DNA of 64,000 bases from Betaproteobacteria bacterium RIFCSPLOWO2_02_FULL_63_19 (GCA_001770415.1 MEQX01000004.1:34523-98522); one strand, 5' to 3'. Positions 40,576-50,450 are shown, counted from the first letter of the stretch. Numbers and translations: made by a program. The notes: a model not told the origin generated them from the sequence alone.

Positions 40576-42663
40576 ATGCTCCAAGAACCCGTATCACTGC
40601 TGAAGCAAACCGAACCGCTTTTCCTGAACCGCGAATTGAGCCTGTTGGCGTTCAATCGCCGGGTATTCGCGCAGGCGGAGGACCGGCGCACACCCATGCT
40701 CGAACGGCTGCGCTTCCTGTGCATTGTGTCGTCCAACATGGACGAATTCTTCGAAATCCGCGTCGCCGAACTGAAGGAACGCATCAAGCTCGGCGGCGAC
40801 ATGGACCACCGCGGTGAGGGAGCCGCCACGGATACTTTCCAGATCGTGAGCGAACGCGCTCACATCATGGTCAGCGAGCAGTATCGTCTGCTGAACGAGG
40901 AAATTCTCCCCGGTCTGGAAGAGGAAGGCGTTCGTTTTCTGAACGAGTCGGACTGGACATCCGAACAGCGCCGTTGGCTGCACGATTATTTCGTGCGCGA
41001 AATGATGCCGCTCATGACGCCGATCGGACTTGATCCCGCGCATCCGTTTCCGCGCGTGCTCAACAAGAGCCTGAATCTGGCCGTACAGCTCGAAGGTCGG
41101 GACGCGTTTGGGCGCAGTTCCGGCCGCGCCATCGTGCAGGCGCCGCGGCTGCTGCCGCGCGTGATGCAGATTCCGCCGCAGCTTACGGGGGGAGTAAGGC
41201 ACCAGTTCGTTCAACTCAGCTCGGTTCTGACGGCGTTCGCGAGCGCGCTGTTTCAGGGGATGGTCGTCAATGGCGCATATCAATTCCGGCTGACGCGCAA
41301 CAGCGATTTGTTCGTCGACGAGGAGGAAATTCAGAACCTGCGCATTGCTCTTGCGGGTGAGCTGCCCCAACGTCACTTGGGAGATTCGGTAAGGCTGGAG
41401 GTGTCCGAGTCCTGTCCGGCGGAGATGGCCGAGTTCCTGCTGCAGCAGTTCGAACTCACCGAACAGGATCTGTACCGCGCCGATGGCCCGGTCAACCTGG
41501 TGCGATTGATGAGCGTAGCGGACATCGTTGACCTGCCGGCACTCAAGTTCAAGCCGTTCCTCCCGGGCGTTCCCAAGACTCTGGGCAAACACGGCGACAT
41601 CTTCCGCTCGGTGCTCAAGGCCGACATCCTTCTGCACCACCCGTTCCAGTCCTTCAATCCGGTCATCGAAATGCTGGAGCAGGCCGCCGAGGATCCGAAC
41701 GTGCTGGCCATCAAGCAGACGGTATACCGCACCGGAACCGACTCGGTGATCATGAAGTACCTGATCGACGCCGCCCAGCGGGGCAAGGAAGTCACGGTAG
41801 TGGTGGAACTGCTGGCGCGCTTTGATGAAGAGGCCAATCTCAATTACGCGGCCAAACTCGAGGAGGTGGGAGCGCACGTAATCTATGGCGTAGTGGGCTA
41901 CAAGACTCACGCCAAGATGCTGCTGGTCGTGCGTCGCGAAAACGGGGAACTGCGCCGCTACGCACACCTGTCGACCGGGAATTACCATCCGCGCACGGCA
42001 AAGCAGTACACCGATTTCGGCCTCATGACGGCGAACGAGGAGATCTGTGCCGATGTCGATGCCGTGTTCAAGCAACTGACCGGACTCGGACGCGCCAGAA
42101 GCCTCAATCACCTGTGGGTATCACCGTTCACACTGCACGAGCGCATTATGGCGGCGATCAAACGCGAAATCCGGCACGCCAAAGCTGGCAAACCCGCCCA
42201 CGTGATCGCGAAGATGAACTCGCTGCTGGAGCGCAAGGTGATCGAGGCGCTGTATGCGGCATCGCAAGCCGGCGTGAAAGTGGACCTGCTGGTACGCGGC
42301 GTATGCGCGCTGCGGCCGGGCATTCCCGGGCTCTCCGAGAACATCCGAGTACGCTCGATTATCGGCCGGTTTCTGGAGCACTCGCGCATCTTCTATTTCC
42401 TGAACGAGGGCGCCGAAGACGTGTATCTGTCGAGCGCCGACTGGATGGAGCGCAATTTCTTCCGCCGCATCGAGCTGTGCTTCCCACTGCTCGATGCGCG
42501 TCTCAAGCAGCGCGTGATCAAGGAAGGGCTGAAAGTCTACCTGGCCGACAATAACCAGGCCTGGGAAATGGATTCCAGCGGAAACTATCACCGCAGGCGC
42601 TCCTATGGCCGTGTACCGCGTTCGGCTCAGGAACAGCTGATCGCGCAGCTTACTGCGCGCTAG
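40576..42663 (+). CDS. ppk1: polyphosphate kinase 1
   Basis: A 695-aa PPK1, which polymerises the gamma phosphate of ATP into polyphosphate and works in reverse. Four-domain layout: N-terminal FLNRELSLLAFNRRVFAQA, head domain, then two PLD-like catalytic domains with the autophosphorylated His in GYKTHAKMLLVVRRE and the second His in FLEHSRIFYF. The start is the ATG giving MLQEPVSLLKQ; a TTG 11 codons upstream is less likely. The stop overlaps the convergent M24-family gene by 14 bp. Confidence 0.96.
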   Translation: MLQEPVSLLKQTEPLFLNRELSLLAFNRRVFAQAEDRRTPMLERLRFLCIVSSNMDEFFEIRVAELKERIKLGGDMDHRGEGAATDTFQIVSERAHIMVSEQYRLLNEEILPGLEEEGVRFLNESDWTSEQRRWLHDYFVREMMPLMTPIGLDPAHPFPRVLNKSLNLAVQLEGRDAFGRSSGRAIVQAPRLLPRVMQIPPQLTGGVRHQFVQLSSVLTAFASALFQGMVVNGAYQFRLTRNSDLFVDEEEIQNLRIALAGELPQRHLGDSVRLEVSESCPAEMAEFLLQQFELTEQDLYRADGPVNLVRLMSVADIVDLPALKFKPFLPGVPKTLGKHGDIFRSVLKADILLHHPFQSFNPVIEMLEQAAEDPNVLAIKQTVYRTGTDSVIMKYLIDAAQRGKEVTVVVELLARFDEEANLNYAAKLEEVGAHVIYGVVGYKTHAKMLLVVRRENGELRRYAHLSTGNYHPRTAKQYTDFGLMTANEEICADVDAVFKQLTGLGRARSLNHLWVSPFTLHERIMAAIKREIRHAKAGKPAHVIAKMNSLLERKVIEALYAASQAGVKVDLLVRGVCALRPGIPGLSENIRVRSIIGRFLEHSRIFYFLNEGAEDVYLSSADWMERNFFRRIELCFPLLDARLKQRVIKEGLKVYLADNNQAWEMDSSGNYHRRRSYGRVPRSAQEQLIAQLTAR

Positions 42664-43879
42664 GGAGCACCTGAAACTCCATCGGATAGGTGTGCAGTCG
42701 TCGGGCACCTGAATTGGTGATCAGTACCGTTTCCGCGAAGACGCAGCCGGTCTCCCCCTTGCGCCATTTCGGATCGAACAGGTCGATATTGAATGCGAAC
42801 ACCATGTTTGCACGAAACTCGTCGCCCATCGCCGCGATCGCGCCCTCATCAGCGCGAATTGCGTGGTGCCGATAGCGCGGATATTCCAGAGACCCCAAAC
42901 CGTGGCCGTGAATTCCGGCCTCGCAGATACCCAGACCGCGCGATTCGATAGTCGCCTTGACGGCGTCCATGGCCGTTGACATCTTCTGTCCAGGGCCGAA
43001 CATGCGCATTCCGCTCTCGTAGGCCGCCAAGCAGCCGTCATAGATTTCCAGATATTTCTCCTCTGGCTCGCCAATGCAAAAGCTGCGCTCGACATGCGTG
43101 AAATAGCCGCCGTATTTCGGGTGAATCTCGCAGATGATCATGTCGCCGGACGCGACCCGCCGCTGCGTCGGCACCCTGAACGGGTGTGGCCGCGGCGAGC
43201 GATCACAGGTCCATAGGAACAACGTAGGTTCCTCTCCGCCGTTGGCGAGCATCACCTCCATCATGGCTGCGTAGATTTCGCATTCCTTTACCCCGGGTCT
43301 CGCCTCGTCCCTGCATGTCGCCAGCATCAGATCGCCCAGCCGCGCCGCCTGACCGAGCATACCGATTTCTTCGTCGCTCTTGACGGCGCGCGCCTTTTCC
43401 AGCATGTCGCCGACGTTGACAAGTTCGGCCCTCGGAAGCAATTGCTGCAGCCGAACATACATGCTGTGCGGAACCCAGCCGTCGGGATCGAGAGGACCGG
43501 CCAGGCCATCCATTCCGATTCTCCCCGCATCGAGACCGAGTTCCTTCAAGCGGCCGGCAACCGTTTCGGCGAGCGAGCCCCTGCGCGAACGTACGTCGGG
43601 GACCCAGTCCTGCGCGCTGCGCCAGTAATCGACGAACACCGGCGAGAATACATAGCTCGTCGGTTCACCCTCCAGCGGAAAAATCAAAATGTTGAATTCC
43701 GCATTGCCGCCGATCGGGCTCAAGTAGCGCGCGTTTGCGACGCAAAAATCCCAGTGCAACGGCATCCCGGTCAGCACCAGGCAATCGAGCCCATTCGCGC
43801 GCATCGTCTGCCGCGTCTCTCCCCAACGGCGATCCCGTTCACGCAGTGACAATCTCGGCAGTTCCATCCTGTTGCTCAC
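42650..43879 (-). CDS. M24-family (Xaa-Pro peptidase-like) protein with altered metal ligands
   Basis: A 409-aa protein with a creatinase-like N-terminal domain (about 1-165) and a pita-bread C-terminal domain (170-409). The five canonical metal ligands Asp-Asp-His-Glu-Glu align as Glu251 (ICEIHPKYGGY), His262 (FTHVERSF), His327 (GIHGHGLGS), Asn364 (FAFNIDLF) and Glu383 (FAETVLIT). Three are therefore substituted, and normal dimetal aminopeptidase activity is doubtful; creatinase-type metal-free hydrolysis or a different metal site is possible. It starts with GTG and follows the epimerase and cupin genes on the same strand. Confidence 0.8.
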   Translation of the reverse strand: MSNRMELPRLSLRERDRRWGETRQTMRANGLDCLVLTGMPLHWDFCVANARYLSPIGGNAEFNILIFPLEGEPTSYVFSPVFVDYWRSAQDWVPDVRSRRGSLAETVAGRLKELGLDAGRIGMDGLAGPLDPDGWVPHSMYVRLQQLLPRAELVNVGDMLEKARAVKSDEEIGMLGQAARLGDLMLATCRDEARPGVKECEIYAAMMEVMLANGGEEPTLFLWTCDRSPRPHPFRVPTQRRVASGDMIICEIHPKYGGYFTHVERSFCIGEPEEKYLEIYDGCLAAYESGMRMFGPGQKMSTAMDAVKATIESRGLGICEAGIHGHGLGSLEYPRYRHHAIRADEGAIAAMGDEFRANMVFAFNIDLFDPKWRKGETGCVFAETVLITNSGARRLHTYPMEFQVLPSAQ

Positions 43880-43939
43880 GTCCTGTCCCCTTCTATTCCT
43901 TGCGCTGCCGTCGCCAAGACACCGTTCTCGGATGCGGTT

Positions 43940-44911
43940 TCAATCGTCGAGAAGCTTGAGACGCTCCAGGCTGTGAAGATAATCCGCAATGCCCCTATCG
44001 AGATCGTACTGCGGTGCATACCCAAGCTCCTGGCGGGCCCGCGAAATGTCGTAGATTCCGGACATCGGATACGGAGAATTGAAAAAATTCAAGCCGGGCC
44101 CGATTTCAATATCCGCGCTCGGAACATGCCGCCGCAGAATGCGCGCAAAGTCATTGAGCGTCGCCCCGACGCCGCTGCCGATGTTGAACACGCGATGTTT
44201 CAGGTTTTCGGTGACCGTCGCGAGATAGAGCCCCAGCGCCGAATCCTTGTTGTAGATGAAGTCGTCCTGTTGATCGCCGCCTTGTGCGAGATGGAATGGC
44301 AGTCCGCGCGCAGGATGCTCGACGATCTGGCTCGTCACTCCCATCTTGCCGTGCCTCGCCGTCTTTCCCGGACCGTATGTGGTCGCAAAGCGGAGCACGA
44401 CAACGTCCACGTTCATGTTCGCCTGATAGTACAGGCCGACCTGCTCTCCCATGAGTTTTGCAGAATCGTAGATACGGATCGGATTCTTGGGCATGTCCTC
44501 CTGCATGCGCTTGTATGCAGGATGACCGTACTCGCCGAGCACCGCACCGTAAATACCCTTGGCACTGGTGTAAACGACCCGCTTTACGTCGAACAGGCGA
44601 GCGGCTTCAAGTACGTTCACCATGCCCATGACATTGACCTGCACACTGAGCGCAGGATTCGCCTGAGACACTGCGCCGACGAACGCGGCCGTATGGACGA
44701 TATGCGTCACCTTGCGCGTCTTGATCACCTGCAGCAGGCGGGGCATATCAAGCAGGTCACCAAGCTCGATATCCACCTTGTCCAGAATGTCGGAGACAAG
44801 CCGCTCATCGCGGTGGCGCGCAAAGATGACGGGGCGATGTCCTTCGAGAACGAACTTGCGGCTCGTTTCGGCGCCGATAACCCCCATTCCCCCCGTTATC
44901 AGGACCTTCAT
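43940..44911 (-). CDS. NAD(P)-dependent epimerase/dehydratase (extended SDR)
   Basis: A 323-aa extended short-chain dehydrogenase. The Rossmann motif GGMGVIGAETSRKFVLEGH deviates slightly from GxxGxxG but is functional in form (Gly7-Gly8-x-Gly). The usual YxxxK appears to be replaced by the YDSAKLMGEQ segment, in which Tyr and Lys are spaced three apart (YDSAK). Likely a sugar- or small-molecule-converting enzyme. It sits between cupin and M24 genes in an apparent three-gene operon. Confidence 0.82.
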   Translation of the reverse strand: MKVLITGGMGVIGAETSRKFVLEGHRPVIFARHRDERLVSDILDKVDIELGDLLDMPRLLQVIKTRKVTHIVHTAAFVGAVSQANPALSVQVNVMGMVNVLEAARLFDVKRVVYTSAKGIYGAVLGEYGHPAYKRMQEDMPKNPIRIYDSAKLMGEQVGLYYQANMNVDVVVLRFATTYGPGKTARHGKMGVTSQIVEHPARGLPFHLAQGGDQQDDFIYNKDSALGLYLATVTENLKHRVFNIGSGVGATLNDFARILRRHVPSADIEIGPGLNFFNSPYPMSGIYDISRARQELGYAPQYDLDRGIADYLHSLERLKLLDD

Positions 44912-44948
44912 AGGTCAATTCCTCGCTGGCTTCAGGGCCGAGCTTGAC

Positions 44949-45479
44949 TCATCGCGGCGCGGCCGGTTCGCTTGCAGAAACGCCACGCGAGATCGCGTGC
45001 CCTATTCCCAGGGGCTTTGCGTCGACCAGCACGAAGGCCACCCGAGCCCTTTCGCTTCCGCGGTTGACCCAGGCATGGTTGGTGCCCCGCTGGACCATGA
45101 CATCGCCGGCCTTCAGTTTCACCGTCGAGTCGTCCATATCCATTTCGATTTCGCCCGAGAGCACGATCACGTAGTCGACGGTCTCCGTTCGATGCATGAC
45201 GGCGGAATTTCCCGGCGGGAAATCGATCACCGCGAACCGGGTTCCGTTCGGCGGCGGCGGTGAACCCAGTATGCGTGCTCCCATGTCCTCGAACTGATCG
45301 CCCACCGATATGTCCGCGGGCATTTCATCAGTGGACCAGATAAGCGTCGAAACCGTGCCGGGCCCGGGATATTTTTCGTTTGTCGCCGGCCCGTCCAGTA
45401 TCGCCTTCGCGACCTTGTCCTTCGTATGTCCCGTCACGACCCTGCGAATCGGTGGGTAGTGCGGCTTCTCGGGTGACAT
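44949..45479 (-). CDS. cupin domain protein
   Basis: A 176-aa protein with one cupin barrel. Motif 1 is around HRTETVDYVIVLSGEIEMDMDD and motif 2 around GDVMVQRGTNHAWVNRG, giving His/Glu/His candidates for a metal site. The start MSPEKPHYPP is supported by GAGGAGG about 9 bases upstream; a longer reading adds residues not typical of the family. Head gene of the cupin-epimerase-M24 set. The substrate is unknown. Confidence 0.85.
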   Translation of the reverse strand: MSPEKPHYPPIRRVVTGHTKDKVAKAILDGPATNEKYPGPGTVSTLIWSTDEMPADISVGDQFEDMGARILGSPPPPNGTRFAVIDFPPGNSAVMHRTETVDYVIVLSGEIEMDMDDSTVKLKAGDVMVQRGTNHAWVNRGSERARVAFVLVDAKPLGIGHAISRGVSASEPAAPR

Positions 45480-45749
45480 TTGTGATTGCCTCCTCATTGG
45501 AATGATACACAAGCTGCAGCGGCAAAATCGGGCTTCTCCCGCCAAGAGCGTCCGCGCGACGCGCAGATCATAAGCGGCATTCTAGTCATTCGCGAGCCTC
45601 GTGTTGACGATTCCGCAGATGGATCGAACCCTGTATCCGTTTCGTCCGGCACAGCGCAAGCCACCGTGCGAATTGCGCGCTCATTTACATGAACATCTCT
45701 CGCGTCTGGCATACTTTGATCGTTTGCATTCAAATTCGAGGAAGACGTC

Positions 45750-46730
45750 TTGGACAAGCTGACTTTGACGCTCGCCATAGGAAACTACGACCATGTCCGC
45801 GACGTGATTGACGGGCAGGTTCCAGTGCAGGGGGCGCGCCTTATCGTCCTCAATCTTCCTCCCGAAGAGGTGTTCTTCAGATTTACGCTGCATCGCGAAT
45901 GGGACGTCTCGGAAATGTCGATGGGTACTTATGTCTCTATGCGCTCTCAGGAAGACAAAAGCATTACCGCCTTGCCGGTTTTCGTGTCGCGCGTGTTTCG
46001 GCACTCGATGATTTACGTATCCGAGGGCAGCGGGATCACGAAACCACAACAACTCGAGGGCAAACGCGTCGGTATACCGCAGTGGACCCAGACAGCGGCA
46101 ATCTATTCCCGTGGCTATCTCTCCCACGATGCGGGCGTACCACTCGATTCCATCGAGTGGGTGCAAGGCGGCGTTAATCAGGCCGGCCGCATAGAAAAAA
46201 TGAAGCTGAAGCTGCCGCACGGCGTCAGATACCGGAACGTTTCGGACCGATCACTTACCGATATGCTGCTCGCAGGCGATCTCGACGCCGTCCTGTCAGC
46301 GCGACCGCCCTATGCCCACGGACAAGGCGTACGGCGCATGTTCGAAAACTATGAGCAGGCTGAAGAAGCGTACTTCAGGAAGACAGGTATATTTCCCATC
46401 ATGCACGTGCTGGCCGTCAAGACCGAACTGCTCGAACGTTATCCGTGGCTGGCGATGAACCTGTACAAGACGTTCGACGAGGCGAAGCGGCGTTCAATGG
46501 AAAGATTGCAGGACATTACCGCCTCGTACGCTCCGCTTCCCTGGTTGAGATCCTATAGCGACCGGATGAAAGCTCTCTTTGGCCAAGACTTTTGGCCCTA
46601 CGGCCTGGAGCCGAACCGCAAGACGCTGGAGGCCTTTCTTCTTTTTGCATTCGAGCAAGGCGTGTGCCACCGCAAGGTCGAACCCGAAGAGCTGTTTCCG
46701 AAGCAGGTATTGAGCACCTACAAAGTCTGA
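45750..46730 (+). CDS. 4,5-dihydroxyphthalate decarboxylase-like / substrate-binding-fold protein
   Basis: A 326-aa protein with the periplasmic-binding-protein type II fold but no signal peptide. Segments such as DVSEMSMGTYVSMRS, ALPVFVSRVFRHSMIYV and GKRVGIPQWTQTAAIYSRGYL resemble the Pht5 (4,5-dihydroxyphthalate decarboxylase) family. It could be a cytoplasmic decarboxylase or a ligand-binding protein. The start is TTG with GAGGAAG just upstream. Divergent (270-bp gap) from the cupin-epimerase-M24 operon, with which it probably forms one functional cluster. Confidence 0.75.
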   Translation: MDKLTLTLAIGNYDHVRDVIDGQVPVQGARLIVLNLPPEEVFFRFTLHREWDVSEMSMGTYVSMRSQEDKSITALPVFVSRVFRHSMIYVSEGSGITKPQQLEGKRVGIPQWTQTAAIYSRGYLSHDAGVPLDSIEWVQGGVNQAGRIEKMKLKLPHGVRYRNVSDRSLTDMLLAGDLDAVLSARPPYAHGQGVRRMFENYEQAEEAYFRKTGIFPIMHVLAVKTELLERYPWLAMNLYKTFDEAKRRSMERLQDITASYAPLPWLRSYSDRMKALFGQDFWPYGLEPNRKTLEAFLLFAFEQGVCHRKVEPEELFPKQVLSTYKV

Positions 46731-46743
46731 ATCGACCGGAGCT

Positions 46744-49700
46744 TCAATACATCTCGCGCAGAAAGATGAACGGGCTCCGTGAAGCGCCGAATCGCAGCCG
46801 CGCGTTGGGATCCTTGTCGAAACTTCCGCCGCACCAGTTGCCGCGCAACCAGGCGAGATCGGCGCGCGTGGAGTCCGCCACTGCCGGACTCCAGGTAATG
46901 CAGCTCGCGTCCTGGCTGGTTGCCGGCGGAGGTGCGCCCAGGTTGATCGAAAGGTCGACGCTGCCTTTTTCGGCCAAAGGATTGTTGACCGTCAAGAGTG
47001 CTGTCCCGCCGCTCAGCGTGGGTGAACCGGGCGAAGTGGTCGACGAAAGCGCGCCCCGGTAATTGCCGAATACCAGCGAACCAGCCGGTATCGTGGTGCA
47101 GTTGTCCTGGCTGTTGCTCTGCCATCCGCTGCCGTTCCAGTACAGCGCCCGCACCGGTACCCGAATGGGAAGCAACTCCGAACCATACGCGCTGTCGAGC
47201 TTGAGGATGCCGTAGCGCATCGACTTGCCGGCGTCGAATGCGATCCCATTGCCCGCAGTCGCCGCGCCAAACGATGCCGGATTGCCGGCAAAGGCGACAA
47301 GGTCAGTGTCCGTCACGTTCAACTCCAGCCGGATATCGGCATCGAACGGTGCGTCGCGCGTCGTCGCGCTGCGCGTAAAGGCCAGTCCGCTACCCAGGTC
47401 GAACGTGAGCGTGCCGACGCCGTTGCTGAACGACCCGATGGCCGGATCGCCCGTGGTGGCCGGCAGCCCCGCTGTGTTGAGCATTGGGGTGGCGCCGGCG
47501 TCGAAGCGCGAATAGCGTCCATCCTGTGCGTCGTAGGGTGCTTTGTTGAGGCTCGTTCCTGCTGAATTGGAGAGCTTCATGTAGGCACCCTGGTAGTTCT
47601 GGGTGACCGCGTTTGTCAATCCGTTGTTGGTGCCGCTGCGCGCGGTAACCGTTATCACCGGCTGAACGCTGTAGGTAAAAGGAGCGCCAACATAGGTAAA
47701 CGTCCCGCAAGCCGTGGCGATCGACGGCGTGTTGTAGCTCAGGTCGAAGTTGTCCGGAATGAAACGCCCGAATCCGCTGGCGCCGGTGATCTGGGGAACG
47801 GCGGTGCTGCCGAACGAGCAGCCATATTTGCCGCCCACCAGCGAATTCGAGAAGTCCGCGCTGCATCCGTCGGGCTGGTCGACGCTGGTGAAGCTGGAGT
47901 CGTACACGGCATTGGCGTTGAGCCCGACATTGCCGACCTCGCTGTAGAAGAACGCGTCGCCGCTTGCCGTTCCGGTCAGCGCCGAAGCCGCATTGAAGCT
48001 GCCGCCGATCGCGCCCGCGGTCGGCGTGCCCGCTATCTTTGAATTGTCTATACCCGGTGTGCCGTCGTAGCCGACCACCGCGGCGGCCGTGAGATTGAAA
48101 TTGGCCCCGGTCTTGATTGCCGGAGCACCCGAAGTGCCGGCGTTCGTCGCGTTGGTCGAAGTCACGGTGAGCGCCGTCGGCCTGATCGCAAAATTGTCCG
48201 ACGAACAACTGCGCCGCGGCGGCCCGCTGACCGAGGTGGCACGGACCCGCACGTCGCGGTATGCGTTGGACACGGTAAACGGACCCACGGTAATCAGGCC
48301 GTTATCCGGGGCTGAAAAGGAGGGGTCGGGGCTCAATGTAACGATGGTGGACCAACTGCTGCGGCATTGGTCGGAATCGAGCGCGCCGCTATTATCACTC
48401 GCGTCAAGCAACTCGACGCTGACCGTCTTGTTGTAGTTGGTGTCCCGGCTGCCGTCTGTATTGAGCGCGACCAGGTCGAGGCTGAACGGCGCGCCTGCGA
48501 GCTTGGTGTGGACATAGGTGGACGGCGTTGCATTGGTGCAGCTCGCGCCGACATCGCAGACATTGAACCCGCCTCCCACGACCGCCGCCGCGAGCGGAAC
48601 CGAGGTGCTGGTGATGGTCCGGATCGGCGCGGTGACGCTTGCCGTCAGCGTTTGGCTGGACACGGTCGACAGCGTCACCGAGAAAGTCCGGGTGCCGGAA
48701 ACCAGTGCCGCAGGGGACGGAAGGATCGCGCTTGGATCGCTTGAGCTGATGGTGACCGTGTCGGTTGCCGTGTTGACGATGTTCCAGCCTTCATCCACGG
48801 CGTTGACGGTAATGTTGAACGCCACCCCGGCGGTCTGGTTGGTCGGTGTACCGGTCTTGCCGGTCCCCGCCGACGGAGGTGGAGGGATTCCGTTCCAGGC
48901 CACCGGGCTCGCGGATTCCCCGGGCACCAGGATCTGCAACATCGGCACGACCTCGAAGCTGCTGCTTCCGGTGATCGATCCCGCTGTGGCCGTGATGGTG
49001 AAGGAGCCGGTATTCCACATGCGAACGGTGTGCGACGCGAGCACGCCGTTGACAAAGGCCGCCGTTGCGCCGTAACCGGCCGACAGCCAGCCGTCCGACG
49101 AAATGGTCGCGGTTCCGCCGAAGCCGGTATTCGTCGTGCCATCCGAATTCCTGGCGGTGATCCGAAGATTGAAGCTGATCCCGGCGATTTGGGTTCCAAC
49201 GCTGCCGCCGCCTTCGGCCTCGACGAGGAACGACGGAACCGCGGGTTTGAGGGCGATGGTCAGGAACGCGTTGATGCTGCTGGTGACGCTCGCCGTCGTA
49301 TTTCCGATAGCTCCTGCGGTTGCGTTGATGCCGTCCCACACCCCAATGCCACCGCCGTTGCCCGAGGTCGTCCCGGCATCGGATCGCTCGGTGATAGCGG
49401 CGAGAGTTGCATTTGTCTGCGCGCTGAATGCAGCGGCCGCGGAGTCGTCGTCGCGGGCGACCGCCTGAACGACAAGCGTGTCATCCACCGTGGTCGTGAC
49501 TCCGGATACCGTGACGGACGTGCTGGCCGAACTCTTGACGCCGCCGCCGGTGACGTCCCACGGGTCGCCGCTTCCGATGGCGCCGCGGTAGGTGAGGATT
49601 CGGGCGTAGACGTGATTGCCGGGGTCCGCGACGGTCGGAGCAGGCATCGAAGTCGATGTGGCGCGCGCCCAGAACACGGTAATGCGCGTGCCGTTGGGTC

Positions 49701-50010
49701 CTGCCCCCGTTGCCTGTGGACTGCTGGCGACCTCGACGAATCCCGCCGGGGTGGAAAGCGTGGCGGCTTGTCCTCCGCCACTCTCGACAAAGAGAAGTGC
49801 CACATCGTCAACGGCGTGCGCCGGCCAGGCCGGACTGACCGCCCCGGTCCCGCTGACCTCTGGGCCTGCGGCCTGGTAAGCAGGCGCTGCCCGCGCTTCG
49901 TTTACCGTCGCCGATGCAACGGCGAGCAGTCCCAGCACCAGGAGCGCCGGGACTCGCAGGAACTCCCGCGGCCGGCGGAGCATCGCTCGGCGACGATTCC
50001 GGAAGCTCAT
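46744..50010 (-). CDS. mshQ: MshQ-like large secreted protein (DUF6701)
   Basis: A 1088-aa protein. An Arg-rich N-terminus and hydrophobic stretch (about 19-41, ending EARAAP) form a signal peptide. A lectin/jelly-roll-like region follows (about 45-255), then two Ig-like beta domains (about 256-480) rich in Thr/Ser, and a long C-terminal DUF6701 domain containing most cysteines (for example CNVC-like FNVCDVGASC, CSADFSNS). The composition is that of an extracellular adhesin. Start at MSFRNRRR, overlapping the mshP stop (ATGA); an open frame upstream is shadow. The 3'-most gene of the MSHA-type cluster. The symbol is by resemblance. Confidence 0.82.
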   Translation of the reverse strand: MSFRNRRRAMLRRPREFLRVPALLVLGLLAVASATVNEARAAPAYQAAGPEVSGTGAVSPAWPAHAVDDVALLFVESGGGQAATLSTPAGFVEVASSPQATGAGPNGTRITVFWARATSTSMPAPTVADPGNHVYARILTYRGAIGSGDPWDVTGGGVKSSASTSVTVSGVTTTVDDTLVVQAVARDDDSAAAAFSAQTNATLAAITERSDAGTTSGNGGGIGVWDGINATAGAIGNTTASVTSSINAFLTIALKPAVPSFLVEAEGGGSVGTQIAGISFNLRITARNSDGTTNTGFGGTATISSDGWLSAGYGATAAFVNGVLASHTVRMWNTGSFTITATAGSITGSSSFEVVPMLQILVPGESASPVAWNGIPPPPSAGTGKTGTPTNQTAGVAFNITVNAVDEGWNIVNTATDTVTISSSDPSAILPSPAALVSGTRTFSVTLSTVSSQTLTASVTAPIRTITSTSVPLAAAVVGGGFNVCDVGASCTNATPSTYVHTKLAGAPFSLDLVALNTDGSRDTNYNKTVSVELLDASDNSGALDSDQCRSSWSTIVTLSPDPSFSAPDNGLITVGPFTVSNAYRDVRVRATSVSGPPRRSCSSDNFAIRPTALTVTSTNATNAGTSGAPAIKTGANFNLTAAAVVGYDGTPGIDNSKIAGTPTAGAIGGSFNAASALTGTASGDAFFYSEVGNVGLNANAVYDSSFTSVDQPDGCSADFSNSLVGGKYGCSFGSTAVPQITGASGFGRFIPDNFDLSYNTPSIATACGTFTYVGAPFTYSVQPVITVTARSGTNNGLTNAVTQNYQGAYMKLSNSAGTSLNKAPYDAQDGRYSRFDAGATPMLNTAGLPATTGDPAIGSFSNGVGTLTFDLGSGLAFTRSATTRDAPFDADIRLELNVTDTDLVAFAGNPASFGAATAGNGIAFDAGKSMRYGILKLDSAYGSELLPIRVPVRALYWNGSGWQSNSQDNCTTIPAGSLVFGNYRGALSSTTSPGSPTLSGGTALLTVNNPLAEKGSVDLSINLGAPPPATSQDASCITWSPAVADSTRADLAWLRGNWCGGSFDKDPNARLRFGASRSPFIFLREMY

Positions 50011-50450
50011 AGCGTGACCTTCACGCGACGCTCGATATAGTTGTTGCCCGGCGCAGCATTCGGGCAGACGCCACCACCGGGCTGATTGCAGGCGGTGGAC
50101 TGGATCTCGTAGACGGTCGGTCCGCCGCTGCCGTCCGCGTAAGCCGTGCAGGTCACCGTCACCGTGATTCCCGCCAGAGTTGGCGCGGTCGGAAACGTGA
50201 ACGACGTCGACGCGGCACAGGCGCCGGACCGAAGCCGCTTGTACGCTCCCCACTCGATACCGGCGCGCGCCGCCTGATAGACGCGTGCGCCCTGAACGTC
50301 CAGCGCCGAGCCGACCTGCTGCGTCGTGGACACGATGACAATGGCCGTTCCAAGCGCCGCAAGGACCACCAGCAGGAAGATCGCGGCGACGATGCTGAAT
50401 CCGCGGCACTTCGCGCGTACATGCAGGCCGGCCGGCGGCGTCGAATTCAT
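50007..50450 (-). CDS. mshP: MSHA biogenesis protein MshP-like
   Basis: A 147-aa pilin-like protein. It has a prepilin-type hydrophobic helix (GFSIVAAIFLLVVLAALGTAIV, split over residues about 17-38) and a short secreted domain with four cysteines. The Gly before Phe is the probable prepilin peptidase site. ATGA overlaps exist with both mshO and mshQ. Confidence 0.82.
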   Translation of the reverse strand: MNSTPPAGLHVRAKCRGFSIVAAIFLLVVLAALGTAIVIVSTTQQVGSALDVQGARVYQAARAGIEWGAYKRLRSGACAASTSFTFPTAPTLAGITVTVTCTAYADGSGGPTVYEIQSTACNQPGGGVCPNAAPGNNYIERRVKVTL

